A stretch of DNA of 8,128 nt. It comes from Nitrospiria bacterium (lineage in GTDB: Bacteria; Nitrospirota; Nitrospiria; Nitrospirales; UBA8639). Below the pieces are notes generated by a model. It was given only the letters and a program-made list of their open reading frames with translations. It made no database searches and had not been told where the DNA came from. This document shows positions 1-6,964 of this stretch, one piece after another. A program made the translations under genes and the position numbers. The DNA is taken from NCBI GenBank assembly GCA_030430725.1, contig JAUIKP010000131.1, forward strand, positions 1 through 8,128, in the 5' to 3' direction. Within the stretch, counting starts at the first letter, position 1, and each line of letters starts with the position of its first letter.

Positions 1-1
1 T

Positions 2-1213
2 GAGGACCGGATTGCCTTAAGTAGCGGACCACCGCTCAATATTAACCCCTTGAAAGAAAAGCTCCAACTCCTTCTTCAAGACCCCCGGACGGAACGGTTA
101 AACACAGAGCTGAAACCCGGGCTGAAACCCGGCGAAGGGGTCCTCCACGTACAGGTGGAAGAAGCTTCCCCATTCAAGGCATGGGTAGAATTCAATAATT
201 TTCAATCACCAACAGTGGGCGAGTCCCGTGGTCTCGGAAATATCGCTGTGCAGAATCCGTTCGGGTTGGGCGATGCCTTCCTCTTTACCTACGGACAATC
301 CAAGGGATTGCAACCTCTCATCGAAGCCAACTACGTCATCCCACTCACGGCACGGGATACGACCCTGGAACTGAATTTCCGGTTCAATGATTTTAACGTC
401 GTCACAAAACCATTTGAAGATCTGGACATCAGAACCAAATCCAAAATATACAAAATCGCCTTACGTCAGCCCGTCTATCGCACACTTAATGACGAAATTG
501 CCCTTTCCCTCATCGGAGAACACCTGGAAAATCAAAGTTTTCTTGGCGGAACGGGGTTCTCCTTCCAGCGTGGGGCAACCGACAACGGCAAGGCTATCGT
601 TTCAGCCCTCCGGTTCGGGCAGGAATGGATTCACCGTGAATCCAATCAGGTCCTCGCCGTTCGATCCCGGTTCAGTGTGGGATTAAACGTCCTGGATGCC
701 ACCAACAATAAACAAACCTCCGACGATCCGGACGGGGAATTTTTTGTCTGGTTAGGTCAGGCCCAATATGTCCGACGCGTAGATCCTCTCGGCATCGAAT
801 TTCTCGGCGGACTGACCTTGCAGATTGCCAACGACAGCTTATTCGCACTGGAACAATTTGCCGTCGGCGGCCGGTACAGCGTCCGGGGGTACTGGGAAAA
901 TTATCTGGTCCGGGATAATGCGTTTCTGTTCAACGTAGAGTCACGCATCCCGATGTTTCCCAAATTCTTTGGCCCAAAGGTGGCGGTGGCACTGGCACCC
1001 TTCATTGATGTGGGGCGTTCATGGGAGGCCAAACGCAATACACCCGATCCGCAGACCCTGGCCAGTATCGGCGCGGGAATCCGCCTATCCTTCTTTAATC
1101 GGGCACATGGCAGTCTGTATTGGGGTCAGCAGCTGAATCACGTGGAGAACCCTCCCGATGGAGGTGTTCAGGATCAGGGAGTTCATTGGGAATTTGTCCT
1201 GGATATTTTGTAG
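2..1213 (+). CDS. TpsB/ShlB/FhaC-type outer-membrane transporter, 3' part (5' end outside window)
   Basis: The frame is open from the left window edge, so this is the C-terminal 403 residues of a longer protein; the TTG at 50 is internal, not the start. The first ~60 residues match the end of a POTRA domain of two-partner secretion transporters: a short G-PL segment, a leucine-rich helix, then 'QDPRTERLNTELKPG' and 'KPGEGVLHVQVEEASPF'. The rest is rich in alternating beta strands, as expected for the 16-stranded FhaC barrel. It carries the family signature VRGY (bases 881-892, about residue 294) of the L6 loop that folds into the pore. It ends with a 'GAGIRLSF' strand and a final aromatic/aliphatic strand. 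Family knowledge: such proteins sit in the outer membrane and export a large TpsA exoprotein after Sec export. The substrate gene is not visible here. An Omp85/BamA relative is less likely given the POTRA wording. Confidence 0.9.
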   Translation, partial: EDRIALSSGPPLNINPLKEKLQLLLQDPRTERLNTELKPGLKPGEGVLHVQVEEASPFKAWVEFNNFQSPTVGESRGLGNIAVQNPFGLGDAFLFTYGQSKGLQPLIEANYVIPLTARDTTLELNFRFNDFNVVTKPFEDLDIRTKSKIYKIALRQPVYRTLNDEIALSLIGEHLENQSFLGGTGFSFQRGATDNGKAIVSALRFGQEWIHRESNQVLAVRSRFSVGLNVLDATNNKQTSDDPDGEFFVWLGQAQYVRRVDPLGIEFLGGLTLQIANDSLFALEQFAVGGRYSVRGYWENYLVRDNAFLFNVESRIPMFPKFFGPKVAVALAPFIDVGRSWEAKRNTPDPQTLASIGAGIRLSFFNRAHGSLYWGQQLNHVENPPDGGVQDQGVHWEFVLDIL

Positions 1214-1309
1214 CCCTTCTGTAGAGAGGGGTTCACGAGACAGCCGTTTTTCGGAAAAGCAACAGGCTTTCCCGCTCAATGGAAAGGATGTGGTCGATAA
1301 TAAATACTT

Positions 1310-2104
1310 TCAGCGGAAAGACGTGAACTGAGGAGACGCAAGTTGAATACGTTGCAAATAGGGAGCGTGCTTCAAATATCCAGTTGCCCGATCCGAATCC
1401 TTTCCGGCGACAAGACGTAATCGCGCCAGACATCCCCGTTGGAAACGGTCAACAGCCAGAATAGAAAAAATTCGTTCCGCGCGAAGGTTATCTTCCTGAC
1501 ACCGTTCACTCCGACTCCGACAGGAAAAAGGAGTTTGACCAAAATTCATCGTATGAATTCGCCCGGAGGGAACCCCCAACTGCACCAAAAACCCGACAAG
1601 GGATTTCAGGTGATAAGCGGCCCGGGCGAGGTTATACGCAGATGGGCCTCGCGAATCACAATATCCTTCAATCCGTAATCCCCACTGATCTTCCTGTTTT
1701 AGAAGCGCCACCGTTTCGTAGAGGACACCCTCGATTCCGCCCTGGATGGAAGAACGGAGATCATCAAAATACACGTCGGCAAACACGGGGTCCTGATACA
1801 AGTCTTCGACCGCCATACCCGAACCTCGATCCTTCCCAAATAATTGGACCGGAATTGAGACAGTCAACGCATCATATATTTCTTCCTCCGCGTCCACTTG
1901 AACATTCAAATAGGGAGAATACATGTCCCGTGCACTCGCGAAGGATTCCTGGACGGACCATATCACTCCACACAGAAGGAACCATGACAGTAAAATACCG
2001 TGGAATGGACTCAGATGGAATAAGAACATGGCCGGGTGAAAGAACGTGGACCCAGTTGGTAGCTCATCAGAAAAACCCCTCAGGGTTGATATGGTTCTGG
2101 CCAC
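1310..2104 (-). CDS. Exported protein with divergent OmpA-like (Pal/MotB-type) domain
   Basis: The product is 264 residues from a GTG at 2104, or 239 from an ATG at 2029. The GTG has a G-rich run immediately upstream, unusually close; the ATG has no clear ribosome site but places the hydrophobic segment nearer the N-terminus. Residues ~36-50 are hydrophobic and end in 'SFASA', a plausible signal peptidase I site; the single Cys there lacks a lipobox context. Residues ~110-215 resemble the OmpA C-terminal fold: 'VYFDD', then 'RIEGYCDSRG', 'AYNLA', 'RIHTMNFGQTPF' and 'DNLRAE' near the end. Counting from Pal, the peptidoglycan-binding Asp is kept (Asp150), but the Arg fifteen residues later is His165. 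A Cys pair (195, 202) lies before the last helix. It converges on the transporter gene with a 96-bp gap. It may anchor an envelope assembly to the wall, but binding is doubtful. Confidence 0.75.
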   Translation of the reverse strand: MARTISTLRGFSDELPTGSTFFHPAMFLFHLSPFHGILLSWFLLCGVIWSVQESFASARDMYSPYLNVQVDAEEEIYDALTVSIPVQLFGKDRGSGMAVEDLYQDPVFADVYFDDLRSSIQGGIEGVLYETVALLKQEDQWGLRIEGYCDSRGPSAYNLARAAYHLKSLVGFLVQLGVPSGRIHTMNFGQTPFSCRSRSERCQEDNLRAERIFSILAVDRFQRGCLARLRLVAGKDSDRATGYLKHAPYLQRIQLASPQFTSFR

Positions 2105-2283
2105 ACCCCCCTTTGAGATCAGTATCGGCCCGATACGAAGAAACTTAATTCGGATGAAAGAAACGGGGTATCGCCAAACCTGCCTGGCTCTGTAGGGATC
2201 CGTAGTTAAAATACGGTGAGAAATCCGGTCTGAGAGAAGCGTGAAAATTCGTCAGAGAAAAGTCGAGCGGGAGACAACGGACG

Positions 2284-2326
2284 GAAATAAAAAAACCTGT
2301 CCCCGCCGTTGTGACGGGGACAGGTT
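2284..2326 (-). terminator. Rho-independent terminator of the DUF928 gene
   Basis: A perfect 12-bp stem (2294-2305 with 2315-2326; arm AACCTGTCCCCG) encloses a 9-nt loop. Read on the minus strand it is followed by a T-run formed by the seven A at 2289-2295, two of which close the stem, then ATTT. The plus-strand side has no T-run after the stem, so it works for minus-strand transcripts only. It lies about 190 bp after the DUF928 stop codon and upstream of the OmpA-like gene, so those two genes are probably separate transcription units. Confidence 0.9.
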
Positions 2327-2358
2327 CCATAACCGCGGGTACGATGAAAGGGGGAGAG

Positions 2359-2396
2359 TGAGCCTGCCCCCCCCTAGGACAGAAGGCCCAGGCTCA
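2359..2396 (-). repeat. Inverted repeat in the 3' untranslated region of the DUF928 gene
   Basis: TGAGCCTG at 2359-2366 pairs perfectly with CAGGCTCA at 2389-2396 around a 22-nt loop that includes eight consecutive C (2367-2374). It has no T-run, so it is not a classic terminator; it sits just before the real one and may stabilise the transcript 3' end. Confidence 0.4.
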
Positions 2397-2514
2397 ATAT
2401 CGCACGGGCATCACGGACTGGGGGAAATTTCTGGTCCTGTCAACACCCGCCCAGACAAGACCTTCATGGACTTGCCCATAAACACCTCCAATTCCCACTT
2501 TCAAAAAGCCGCAG

Positions 2515-3378
2515 TCATAATCCATGCCGGCGATCCACCTGCGCCGGCATATCCAAATCAACATCTTCAAGCAACGACGCCCGCACATTATGCATATCGG
2601 CATCTGACGGATGAGATTGAATGTTGGTGGAAATCACGCCTATGGCGTCATACCAAAATCCGGCTTGCCCCCATAACCTCGTCGCTTCAACCGGATTGGC
2701 GTCCCTCAATTCCTCTGTCAGCGAGGCCGGAACATCACCCACCTCAATCATTCCTCCCCCAATAATATCTGCCGATCGATGCTCGGGATCAGAGATCAGA
2801 GTCACAAACCATTGATAGGTTTGTCCTTTCTCCAGTTTCAGATCGTAATCAGCCAACTGAATGATGTGAATCCCGGATTCGGTGGGAGAGGAAAGCTGTT
2901 CCTCAATAATCGGGATCACCCCTGTTTCATCAATGAGAGTAAATTCCAAGGGGTAAGAGGTCGGCTCTGATAAATACCACACCAATCGTGGCTGCACCTC
3001 ACTCGATAATCCTACGTGATCCGGAACCAGGGCCCATAGAAACGGCAGGTCGGTCTTAGGACCTCTGGTGCCTCCACCAACCCGTCCTCCCGGAGCCCCC
3101 CGTTGTGGAGGTTGATACACCCTTGCCTCATGGGAGGAAGCCGTTTGCTTGTCATCAGATACGTGAACAATCTGACGAGAAACAGAAGGGAGTGTCACCT
3201 CCAGAAAAACCGGCGCGTGATCCTTCCCGGATTCAATGACTACAGACGCGACATCCTTTATAGGTGTGCGGCTTACCTGGTCTGTAAGTTCCGTTCCTCC
3301 CATAGCTGGACCACTTAGACCAAGGGTCACGCCTATTACAGCCACCCACCTGCCTTGTGTTATCATCTGGCTCATCAT
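2515..3378 (-). CDS. Exported DUF928 family protein
   Basis: The product has 287 residues. Residues ~11-28 are hydrophobic, after an N-terminus with one Arg, and fit a signal peptide ending near 'GPAMGG', so it is probably exported. Residues ~86-280 match my recollection of DUF928: 'VYQPPQRGAPGGRVGGGTRG' (87-106), 'ALVPDHVGL' (116-124), 'WYLSEP' (134-139), 'GQTYQWFVTLISDP' (185-198) and 'FWYDAI' (241-246), then a C-terminal helix with 'ASLLEDVDLD'. The biochemical function of the family is unknown. It is common in cyanobacteria and often found near CHAT and TPS genes. Here it is divergent from a TPR-CHAT gene and close to a TpsB gene, which suggests a shared envelope role; that is inference. 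The ribosome site AGGAGG (minus strand) lies 3 nt before the first ATG and 6 nt before the second (3375), so translation may begin at 3375. Confidence 0.88.
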   Translation of the reverse strand: MMSQMITQGRWVAVIGVTLGLSGPAMGGTELTDQVSRTPIKDVASVVIESGKDHAPVFLEVTLPSVSRQIVHVSDDKQTASSHEARVYQPPQRGAPGGRVGGGTRGPKTDLPFLWALVPDHVGLSSEVQPRLVWYLSEPTSYPLEFTLIDETGVIPIIEEQLSSPTESGIHIIQLADYDLKLEKGQTYQWFVTLISDPEHRSADIIGGGMIEVGDVPASLTEELRDANPVEATRLWGQAGFWYDAIGVISTNIQSHPSDADMHNVRASLLEDVDLDMPAQVDRRHGL

Positions 3379-3381
3379 GGT

Positions 3382-3387
3382 CCTCCT
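3382..3387 (-). promoter_or_regulatory. Ribosome binding site of the DUF928 gene
   Basis: Perfect AGGAGG on the minus strand. Two ATG codons follow back to back (3378 and 3375). The spacing is 3 nt to the first and 6 nt to the second, so the second is the better-placed start; the proteins differ by one Met. Confidence 0.7.
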
Positions 3388-3638
3388 CTCTCCGTCCGGA
3401 CCGTCCTCCCGGTATATTGTTCCTCAGATCTCTCATAACTACAGCTATAAAAAGCAAACTTTATTCCAGAAGCCAAATGTTGCCCTCTGGAAACAATTGT
3501 TTCGAACCCAATGCTCTTACAAGAGAATTCACGAAAGACCTCTCTCACGTAATTCCTCAATTACAAGGCGGCTAGTACCTTACCTGTCTACCTCGTGTAT
3601 TGTGTGTCTACTATGGGAACAATATCAAGAGAAACGAA

Positions 3639-3694
3639 TTCACCCTGCCAAGCAAACGACACAAGACGTGCAGGGTGAAAACTTTTCACTCCCA
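3639..3694. repeat. Inverted-repeat cluster, candidate operator
   Basis: TTCACCCTGC (3639-3648) is repeated perfectly in inverse as GCAGGGTGAA (3670-3679). The right arm runs into a second palindrome, GTGAAAACTTTTCAC (3676-3690, 7-bp arms around one base), itself flanked by GGG and TCCC. The element TTCAC thus occurs three times in alternating orientation between two divergent genes. That layout fits a dimeric regulator site, though a transcript hairpin is also possible. No T-run supports a terminator. Confidence 0.45.
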
Positions 3695-3820
3695 AATTCA
3701 CAACCAGACCCACCACCCCCCTCATCCCCCATATCAGAAACCTTTGCTTTGACCTTATTGACGGCAATTCCTAGAATGGGAATGCTGAATGAGCAGATGA
3801 CTTCAGAGAAAGGGTCGGCA

Positions 3821-6145
3821 ATGTCCCCAACTTGCGGGTTTCCCAACTTTTCTCGCTATGGTCTTATGGTTTGGTTTTTCATCCTGGGAGTCGGCGGGTT
3901 AGGAATACCAGGTACAGTTGCGGCGGAACTGTCCCCTCAAGATTTGATAGCGGAGGGAAGCCGGCAGTATCAGCAGGGCCGGTTGGAACCGGCAGCCCGG
4001 TCCTGGACTCAAGCCGCCCAGATCTATGAAAAATTCGGAGATCATCCCAATCATATTCAAGCGCTCATTTATCTCTCGAGAGCCCTCCTCGATATGGGCC
4101 AATACCAACGGGCCCAACAACTCCTTCGCACAGCCGTCCAATCAGCACAGGAGACCACCCAGCCCCGCCTGATGGCCCAGGCACTCAGCCAATTGGGAAC
4201 CTTGCATCTCAATGTGGGAGAACTGGATTCGGCACTCGAGATTCTTCAACAGGGGCTGAAGGTCTCCAGGGAAATTGAAGACCGACCGCTCATGGCTTCC
4301 ATACTCAATGATCTGGGGAATGCACATGCGGTTCGCCAGAACGACACGGAAGCTCTTGCAGCGTATACAGAATCCAGCATTCTCGCCGACTCACTGGATT
4401 TGCAACCTCTCTCCATTCGAGCCATGATTAATGCGGCCCTGGTGGAAATCAGGCAGCAGTCCGCGCACAACGGAAAAATTCACCTGCAACAGGCATTGGA
4501 GAAAACACGAAACCTTCCGGACTCACACGAAAAAATTCAAAACCTGCTTACCATCGGAATGGGATTAAGGGACCTTAACCACCAGATCACAGAGGAACAT
4601 GCCACGGTGTTCACGCAAGCCGCTGAGTCATTTCGGGAAGCCATAGGCAGCGCGAAGGCAATTGGAGACTGGAAAAATGAATCATATGGGTGGGGATTTT
4701 TAGGTGAATTGTATGAAGAAGAGGCTCGCCATGAGGAAGCCCTCCAACTCACTCAATTGGCCATTCGGACGAGTCAAAAGGGCCAGGCCCCGGAAGCCCT
4801 TTATCGCTGGGAATGGAACATGGGCCGTCACCTCAAAGGTCTGGGTCGGACGGACGAGGCCATTTCAGCCTACCAGCGAGCGATCGATACGCTTCAACCC
4901 ATTCGTCAGCAACTGTCCGTCGGGCTCCCCCAGAACCCGGCATCGTTTCGAGAATCGCTGGGAGCCTTGTTTTTTGAAACCGCTGCCCTGTTCCTCCAGC
5001 AAGCTGATGCTGTGACAGATGCCACAGAAAAAGAAGAGCTCTTGTTCCACACCAGGGATACCATTGAAGCCTTCAAGGCCGCAGAGCTCCAGGATTACTT
5101 CAAAGACGATTGCGTGGAAGCGAACCGGGGAAGAATTCAAGCCATCGATAAAGTATCCAACACCACGGCGATTATTTATCCGATTCTCTTTCCTGACCGG
5201 ATGGCCGTGCTGATAAGCCTAGGAGGAACGATGAAAAAAATCACCGTTCCGGTCCAAGAAGGTGACCTGACGGAAAAAATTCACCGGTTCCGGACCTTAT
5301 TGGAAAAACGGACCACCCATCAATATCTGCCTCATGCGCAATCCCTCTATGATCTGCTCATCCGGCCGCTTGAACCATATCTGAATGAATTCGGGATTCA
5401 CACACTCGTCTTCGTCCCGGATGGACCATTGCGAACCATTCCCATGGGGCCCCTCCATGACGGAGAAAAATTCCTCATTCAAAAATATGCCATCGCGACA
5501 ACTCCGGGACTGACGCTCACCGATGCTCATCCCCTGGATCGGGAGCAGGTCAATCTGTTGTCGATTGGATTGTCCGAAGGCGTGCAGGGATTTTCCCCGC
5601 TCCCCAACACGCAAAAGGAGGTCAAAAAGCTTCAAGACCTCTTTGGCGGGAAAACGCTCCTAAACAAAGAATTCCGCATTCCCAATCTTGAACAGGATAT
5701 GAAAGAGGAAAACTTTACGATTATTCATATCGCCTCACATGGAAAATTCGCAAAGGAGCCCAAGAATTCATTCGTGCTCACGTATGACAAAAAACTGAGC
5801 ATGGATCATCTCAGAGAACTTATCGGGTTATTTCAATTCCGCAAGGTCCCCCTGGATCTCTTAACATTGAGCGCCTGTGAAACGGCAGCCGGAGACGACC
5901 AGTCCGCACTGGGCCTGGCCGGAGTGGCCGTGAAAGCGGGGGCGCGAAGCGCCTTGGCGAGCTTATGGTTCATCAATGACCAGGCTTCCTCGATCCTGAT
6001 CAATGAATTTTACGTCCGGCTTAAAGAATCATCGCTCTCCAAAGCCCAGGCTCTTCGTGAAGCCCAGGTAGCTCTGCTCGACCATCCTATCTATCGACAT
6101 CCCAGTTATTGGGCACCGTTCCTATTGATCAATAACTGGCTCTAA
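3821..6145 (+). CDS. Exported TPR-CHAT protein (caspase-like peptidase domain)
   Basis: The product has 774 residues from ATG 3821, chosen because an AAAGGG lies 6-7 nt upstream and a signal peptide follows at once: hydrophobic residues ~14-31, cleavage probably after Ala35 ('GTVAA'). ATG 3797 or 3776 would only add 8 or 15 residues. Residues ~37-365 are helical repeats with TPR character ('ALIYLSRALLDMGQYQRAQQLL', 'LGTLHLNVGELDSALEIL', 'LGELYEEEARHEEALQL', 'LKGLGRTDEAISAYQRAI'). Residues ~450-774 form a CHAT domain: 'LVFVPDGPLRTIPMGPL' (529-545), 'IIHIASHGKF' with catalytic His640, 'LLTLSACETAAG' with catalytic Cys686, 'GARSALASLWFIND' (707-720) and the closing 'HPSYWAPFLLINNW'. CHAT is a clan CD (caspase/separase-like) cysteine peptidase fold; TPRs probably bind partner or substrate. 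Export places it in the periplasm or at the outer membrane. Its target is unknown; the nearby TPS and DUF928 genes suggest processing of a secreted protein. Confidence 0.93.
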   Translation: MSPTCGFPNFSRYGLMVWFFILGVGGLGIPGTVAAELSPQDLIAEGSRQYQQGRLEPAARSWTQAAQIYEKFGDHPNHIQALIYLSRALLDMGQYQRAQQLLRTAVQSAQETTQPRLMAQALSQLGTLHLNVGELDSALEILQQGLKVSREIEDRPLMASILNDLGNAHAVRQNDTEALAAYTESSILADSLDLQPLSIRAMINAALVEIRQQSAHNGKIHLQQALEKTRNLPDSHEKIQNLLTIGMGLRDLNHQITEEHATVFTQAAESFREAIGSAKAIGDWKNESYGWGFLGELYEEEARHEEALQLTQLAIRTSQKGQAPEALYRWEWNMGRHLKGLGRTDEAISAYQRAIDTLQPIRQQLSVGLPQNPASFRESLGALFFETAALFLQQADAVTDATEKEELLFHTRDTIEAFKAAELQDYFKDDCVEANRGRIQAIDKVSNTTAIIYPILFPDRMAVLISLGGTMKKITVPVQEGDLTEKIHRFRTLLEKRTTHQYLPHAQSLYDLLIRPLEPYLNEFGIHTLVFVPDGPLRTIPMGPLHDGEKFLIQKYAIATTPGLTLTDAHPLDREQVNLLSIGLSEGVQGFSPLPNTQKEVKKLQDLFGGKTLLNKEFRIPNLEQDMKEENFTIIHIASHGKFAKEPKNSFVLTYDKKLSMDHLRELIGLFQFRKVPLDLLTLSACETAAGDDQSALGLAGVAVKAGARSALASLWFINDQASSILINEFYVRLKESSLSKAQALREAQVALLDHPIYRHPSYWAPFLLINNWL

Positions 6146-6178
6146 TCGGTCATCTCCGAGACTGATCCCAGAATTGGC

Positions 6179-6215
6179 ACAGCGTTTTTTGGGCTTTCCA
6201 TTAAGCGCTGTCTTT
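6179..6215 (+). terminator. Possible weak terminator after the CHAT gene
   Basis: ACAGCG (6179-6184) pairs with CGCTGT (6206-6211), extendable to nine pairs with one G-T, around a 15-nt loop, followed only by CTTT. It lies 34 bp past the CHAT stop codon. Position supports a terminator; the poor T-run and long loop argue against an efficient one. Confidence 0.3.
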
Positions 6216-6357
6216 CCCATCCCGCTGTCAGCTCACCAGCTCCAATTAGCCAGATATGGTTTCTGCCTCTCGAAGAAAAACGATCTCTCTTCCGCTCCTG
6301 TCCGTTTTAACGCCTTGATCCCTTCCCGGTGATCTCGGCCGGTTCACACTTATTGTC

Positions 6358-6382
6358 ATCCCCGCCGGCTGTAAGCAGGGAT
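6358..6382. repeat. REP-like hairpin
   Basis: ATCCCCGC (6358-6365) and GCAGGGAT (6375-6382) form an imperfect 8-bp stem (one C-A mismatch) with a 9-nt loop. The flanking words TGTCATCCCCGC and GGGATCCA resemble dispersed extragenic palindromes of many Gram-negative genomes. Similar but more decayed words recur around 7104-7240 and 7697-7735. Confidence 0.45.
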
Positions 6383-6572
6383 CCACTCGAAACAAACCAA
6401 AGGAGATGCCACATAACCAACGTAGAAAGGACACGGGTATTGGCCTACAGCCAGATCAGGAGAAATAAGACATCCCCATGCTATCACCCTCCTCTTGAAC
6501 CAGAACCCTCCCCATTCCATCAGGCTTCATTGTGAACTCCTTCAGCATCAAGAAGAAGACCCGTAGACACGG

Positions 6573-6611
6573 TGACAACATCGTGACCACTGAGACAAAA
6601 ACAATGAAATA
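6573..6611 (+). promoter_or_regulatory. Conserved block 90-120 bp upstream of promoter A, candidate enhancer site
   Basis: The words TGACA-N7-GACCAC (6573-6590) and GAGACAAA followed by an ACA/TGAA-rich tract (6592-6606) are kept in copy B at 7316-7330 and 7343-7361. Sigma-54 promoters need an enhancer-binding activator that usually binds about 80-200 bp upstream, which is where this lies. There is no clear dyad, so the activator cannot be named. Confidence 0.35.
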
Positions 6612-6694
6612 GGAAACCCCTATTTATGGGGATTTTAAACTCATAATTCATTGATTTTAAACAAAATTTTTCACCTCATGAAATTTTCGCCCGA

Positions 6695-6711
6695 CGGCAC
6701 CATGGTTGCTT
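6695..6711 (+). promoter_or_regulatory. Sigma-54 (-24/-12) promoter A
   Basis: CGGCAC-CATGG-TTGCTT matches the RpoN consensus TGGCAC-N5-TTGCW except for the first base, with the invariant GG (6696-6697) and GC (6708-6709) exactly 10 bp apart. The predicted transcript start is about 6721, giving a leader of about 67 nt to the ATG at 6788. The same promoter, with the same spacing, precedes copy B at 7448-7464. Confidence 0.75.
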
Positions 6712-6747
6712 TGACTAAGAAGTAACAAGATCAATAAGACCGAACCA

Positions 6748-6767
6748 AAGAGGAAACTTTTCCTCTT
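6748..6767 (+). promoter_or_regulatory. Leader hairpin A
   Basis: AAGAGGA (6748-6754) pairs with TCCTCTT (6761-6767); the whole 20 nt are a near-perfect palindrome. It lies 7 nt before the AAAAGG ribosome site of the small gene. Copy B has a hairpin at the same place with a different outer pair (T-A instead of A-T), so pairing is kept while sequence changed. Confidence 0.5.
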
Positions 6768-6787
6768 AATTGTAAAAGGTTTCTACC

Positions 6788-6895
6788 ATGCAACTGTACG
6801 AGGTTTACCAAAACATCGTCATCGGAACATCGATAACATGTGTGATCGGGCTGGCGGTTGCATGGGTGTTCTTCCTATCAAACCGAGGAAAATAA
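6788..6895 (+). CDS. 35-residue single-span membrane protein, copy A
   Basis: The ATG at 6788 follows AAAAGG (6774-6779) by 8 nt, and the gene ends with TAA. The product has a short polar N-terminus with Gln2, Glu5, Tyr7 and Gln8, one hydrophobic helix at about residues 10-31, and a polar C-terminus 'SNRGK'. The helix contains G13, S15, C18 and a GxxxA motif (G21, A25), then 'AWVFFL'. The basic tail suggests the C-terminus faces the cytoplasm. Reality of the gene rests on comparison with copy B: 26 of 35 residues are identical, and residues 18-33 are fully identical despite nine silent codon changes in that stretch. I do not recognise the family. Its size resembles small accessory subunits such as CydX, CcoQ or KdpF, but no sequence match is claimed. 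It is transcribed from its own sigma-54 promoter. Confidence 0.82.
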   Translation: MQLYEVYQNIVIGTSITCVIGLAVAWVFFLSNRGK

Positions 6896-6964
6896 ACAGT
6901 ACAAACGTCGATTTCACCATTCAGCCATTCAGTGTTCAGGCCATAACCCGTTGGGACCTCGTCA

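Larger units (their letters stand above)
2105..2514. other. Intergenic region between the OmpA-like and DUF928 genes
   Basis: No convincing gene lies in this 410-bp stretch. It holds the 3' untranslated region of the DUF928 gene, its terminator (2284-2326), and an 8-bp perfect inverted repeat (2359-2366 with 2389-2396) whose 22-nt loop contains a run of eight C. The part from 2105 to 2283 must carry the promoter of the OmpA-like gene on the minus strand, since the terminator isolates it, but I could not pick out a convincing -35/-10 pair. Open frames crossing this stretch run through the terminator hairpin and are judged fortuitous. Confidence 0.6.
3379..3820. promoter_or_regulatory. Divergent intergenic region between DUF928 and TPR-CHAT genes
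   Basis: These 442 bp must contain the promoters of both divergent genes. The reading frame of the CHAT gene happens to stay open leftwards through it and into the antisense of the DUF928 gene, but that extension lacks signal-peptide or domain features and is not counted as coding. A weak sigma-70-like candidate for the CHAT gene is TTGACG at 3758-3763 with a poor -10 (AATGCT, 3781-3786) after 17 bp. I found no convincing promoter for the DUF928 side and no GG-N10-GC sigma-54 site. A cluster of inverted repeats lies at 3639-3694. Confidence 0.5.
6146..6572. other. Gene-poor region after the CHAT gene
   Basis: No supported gene. It contains the weak hairpin at 6179-6211 and a REP-like hairpin at 6358-6382. 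A 20-codon frame at 6406-6468 follows an AGGAG that overlaps its ATG too closely to be a good ribosome site, and I do not call it. The longest frame here (6329-6535) runs through the REP-like repeat. Confidence 0.5.
6573..6895 (+). repeat. Duplicated sigma-54/small-membrane-protein module, copy A
   Basis: Direct repeat of 7316-7646, offset 751 bp between start codons. Homology is not limited to the coding part. Shared landmarks in order: TGACA then GACCAC (6573-6590), GAGACAAA (6592-6599), an AT-rich stretch with CATAA and CATTG, a TCGC-CCGA block, the -24/-12 promoter, the leader AAGTAAC and hairpin, the ribosome site with GGTTTCTA, and the 35-codon gene. The distance from GAGACAAA to the -24 GG is 104 bp here and 106 bp in copy B, so the copies are colinear with only small indels. 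Confidence 0.8.

Noticed and set aside
1214..1232. Small CCCTTCT/AGAGAGGGG hairpin after the transporter stop
   Set aside because: The loop is only 2 nt with a bulge and there is no T-run, so a terminator is not supported.
1642..2148. Plus-strand 168-codon frame
   Set aside because: Antisense to the OmpA-like gene; composition is rich in Pro, Arg and His as in shadow frames, and no family is recognisable.
2241..2765. Plus-strand 174-codon frame
   Set aside because: It crosses the terminator hairpin and the antisense of the DUF928 gene; no recognisable features.
3236..3820. N-terminal extension of the TPR-CHAT reading frame
   Set aside because: It runs antisense through the DUF928 5' end and the divergent spacer, has no domain character, and would bury the signal peptide that begins properly at 3821.
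6174..6190. Half sigma-54-like site TTGGCACAGCGTTTTTT
   Set aside because: The -24 half is good but the -12 GC is missing (TT at that position), and no gene follows at a suitable distance.
6406..6468. 20-codon frame after AGGAG
   Set aside because: The AGGAG abuts the ATG with no spacer, there is no paralogue in the window for comparison, and the length gives no statistical support.
6614..6635. CCCC-N7-GGGG followed by ATTTT
   Set aside because: Only four pairs, and it lies inside the conserved upstream region of module A with no gene ending just before it.
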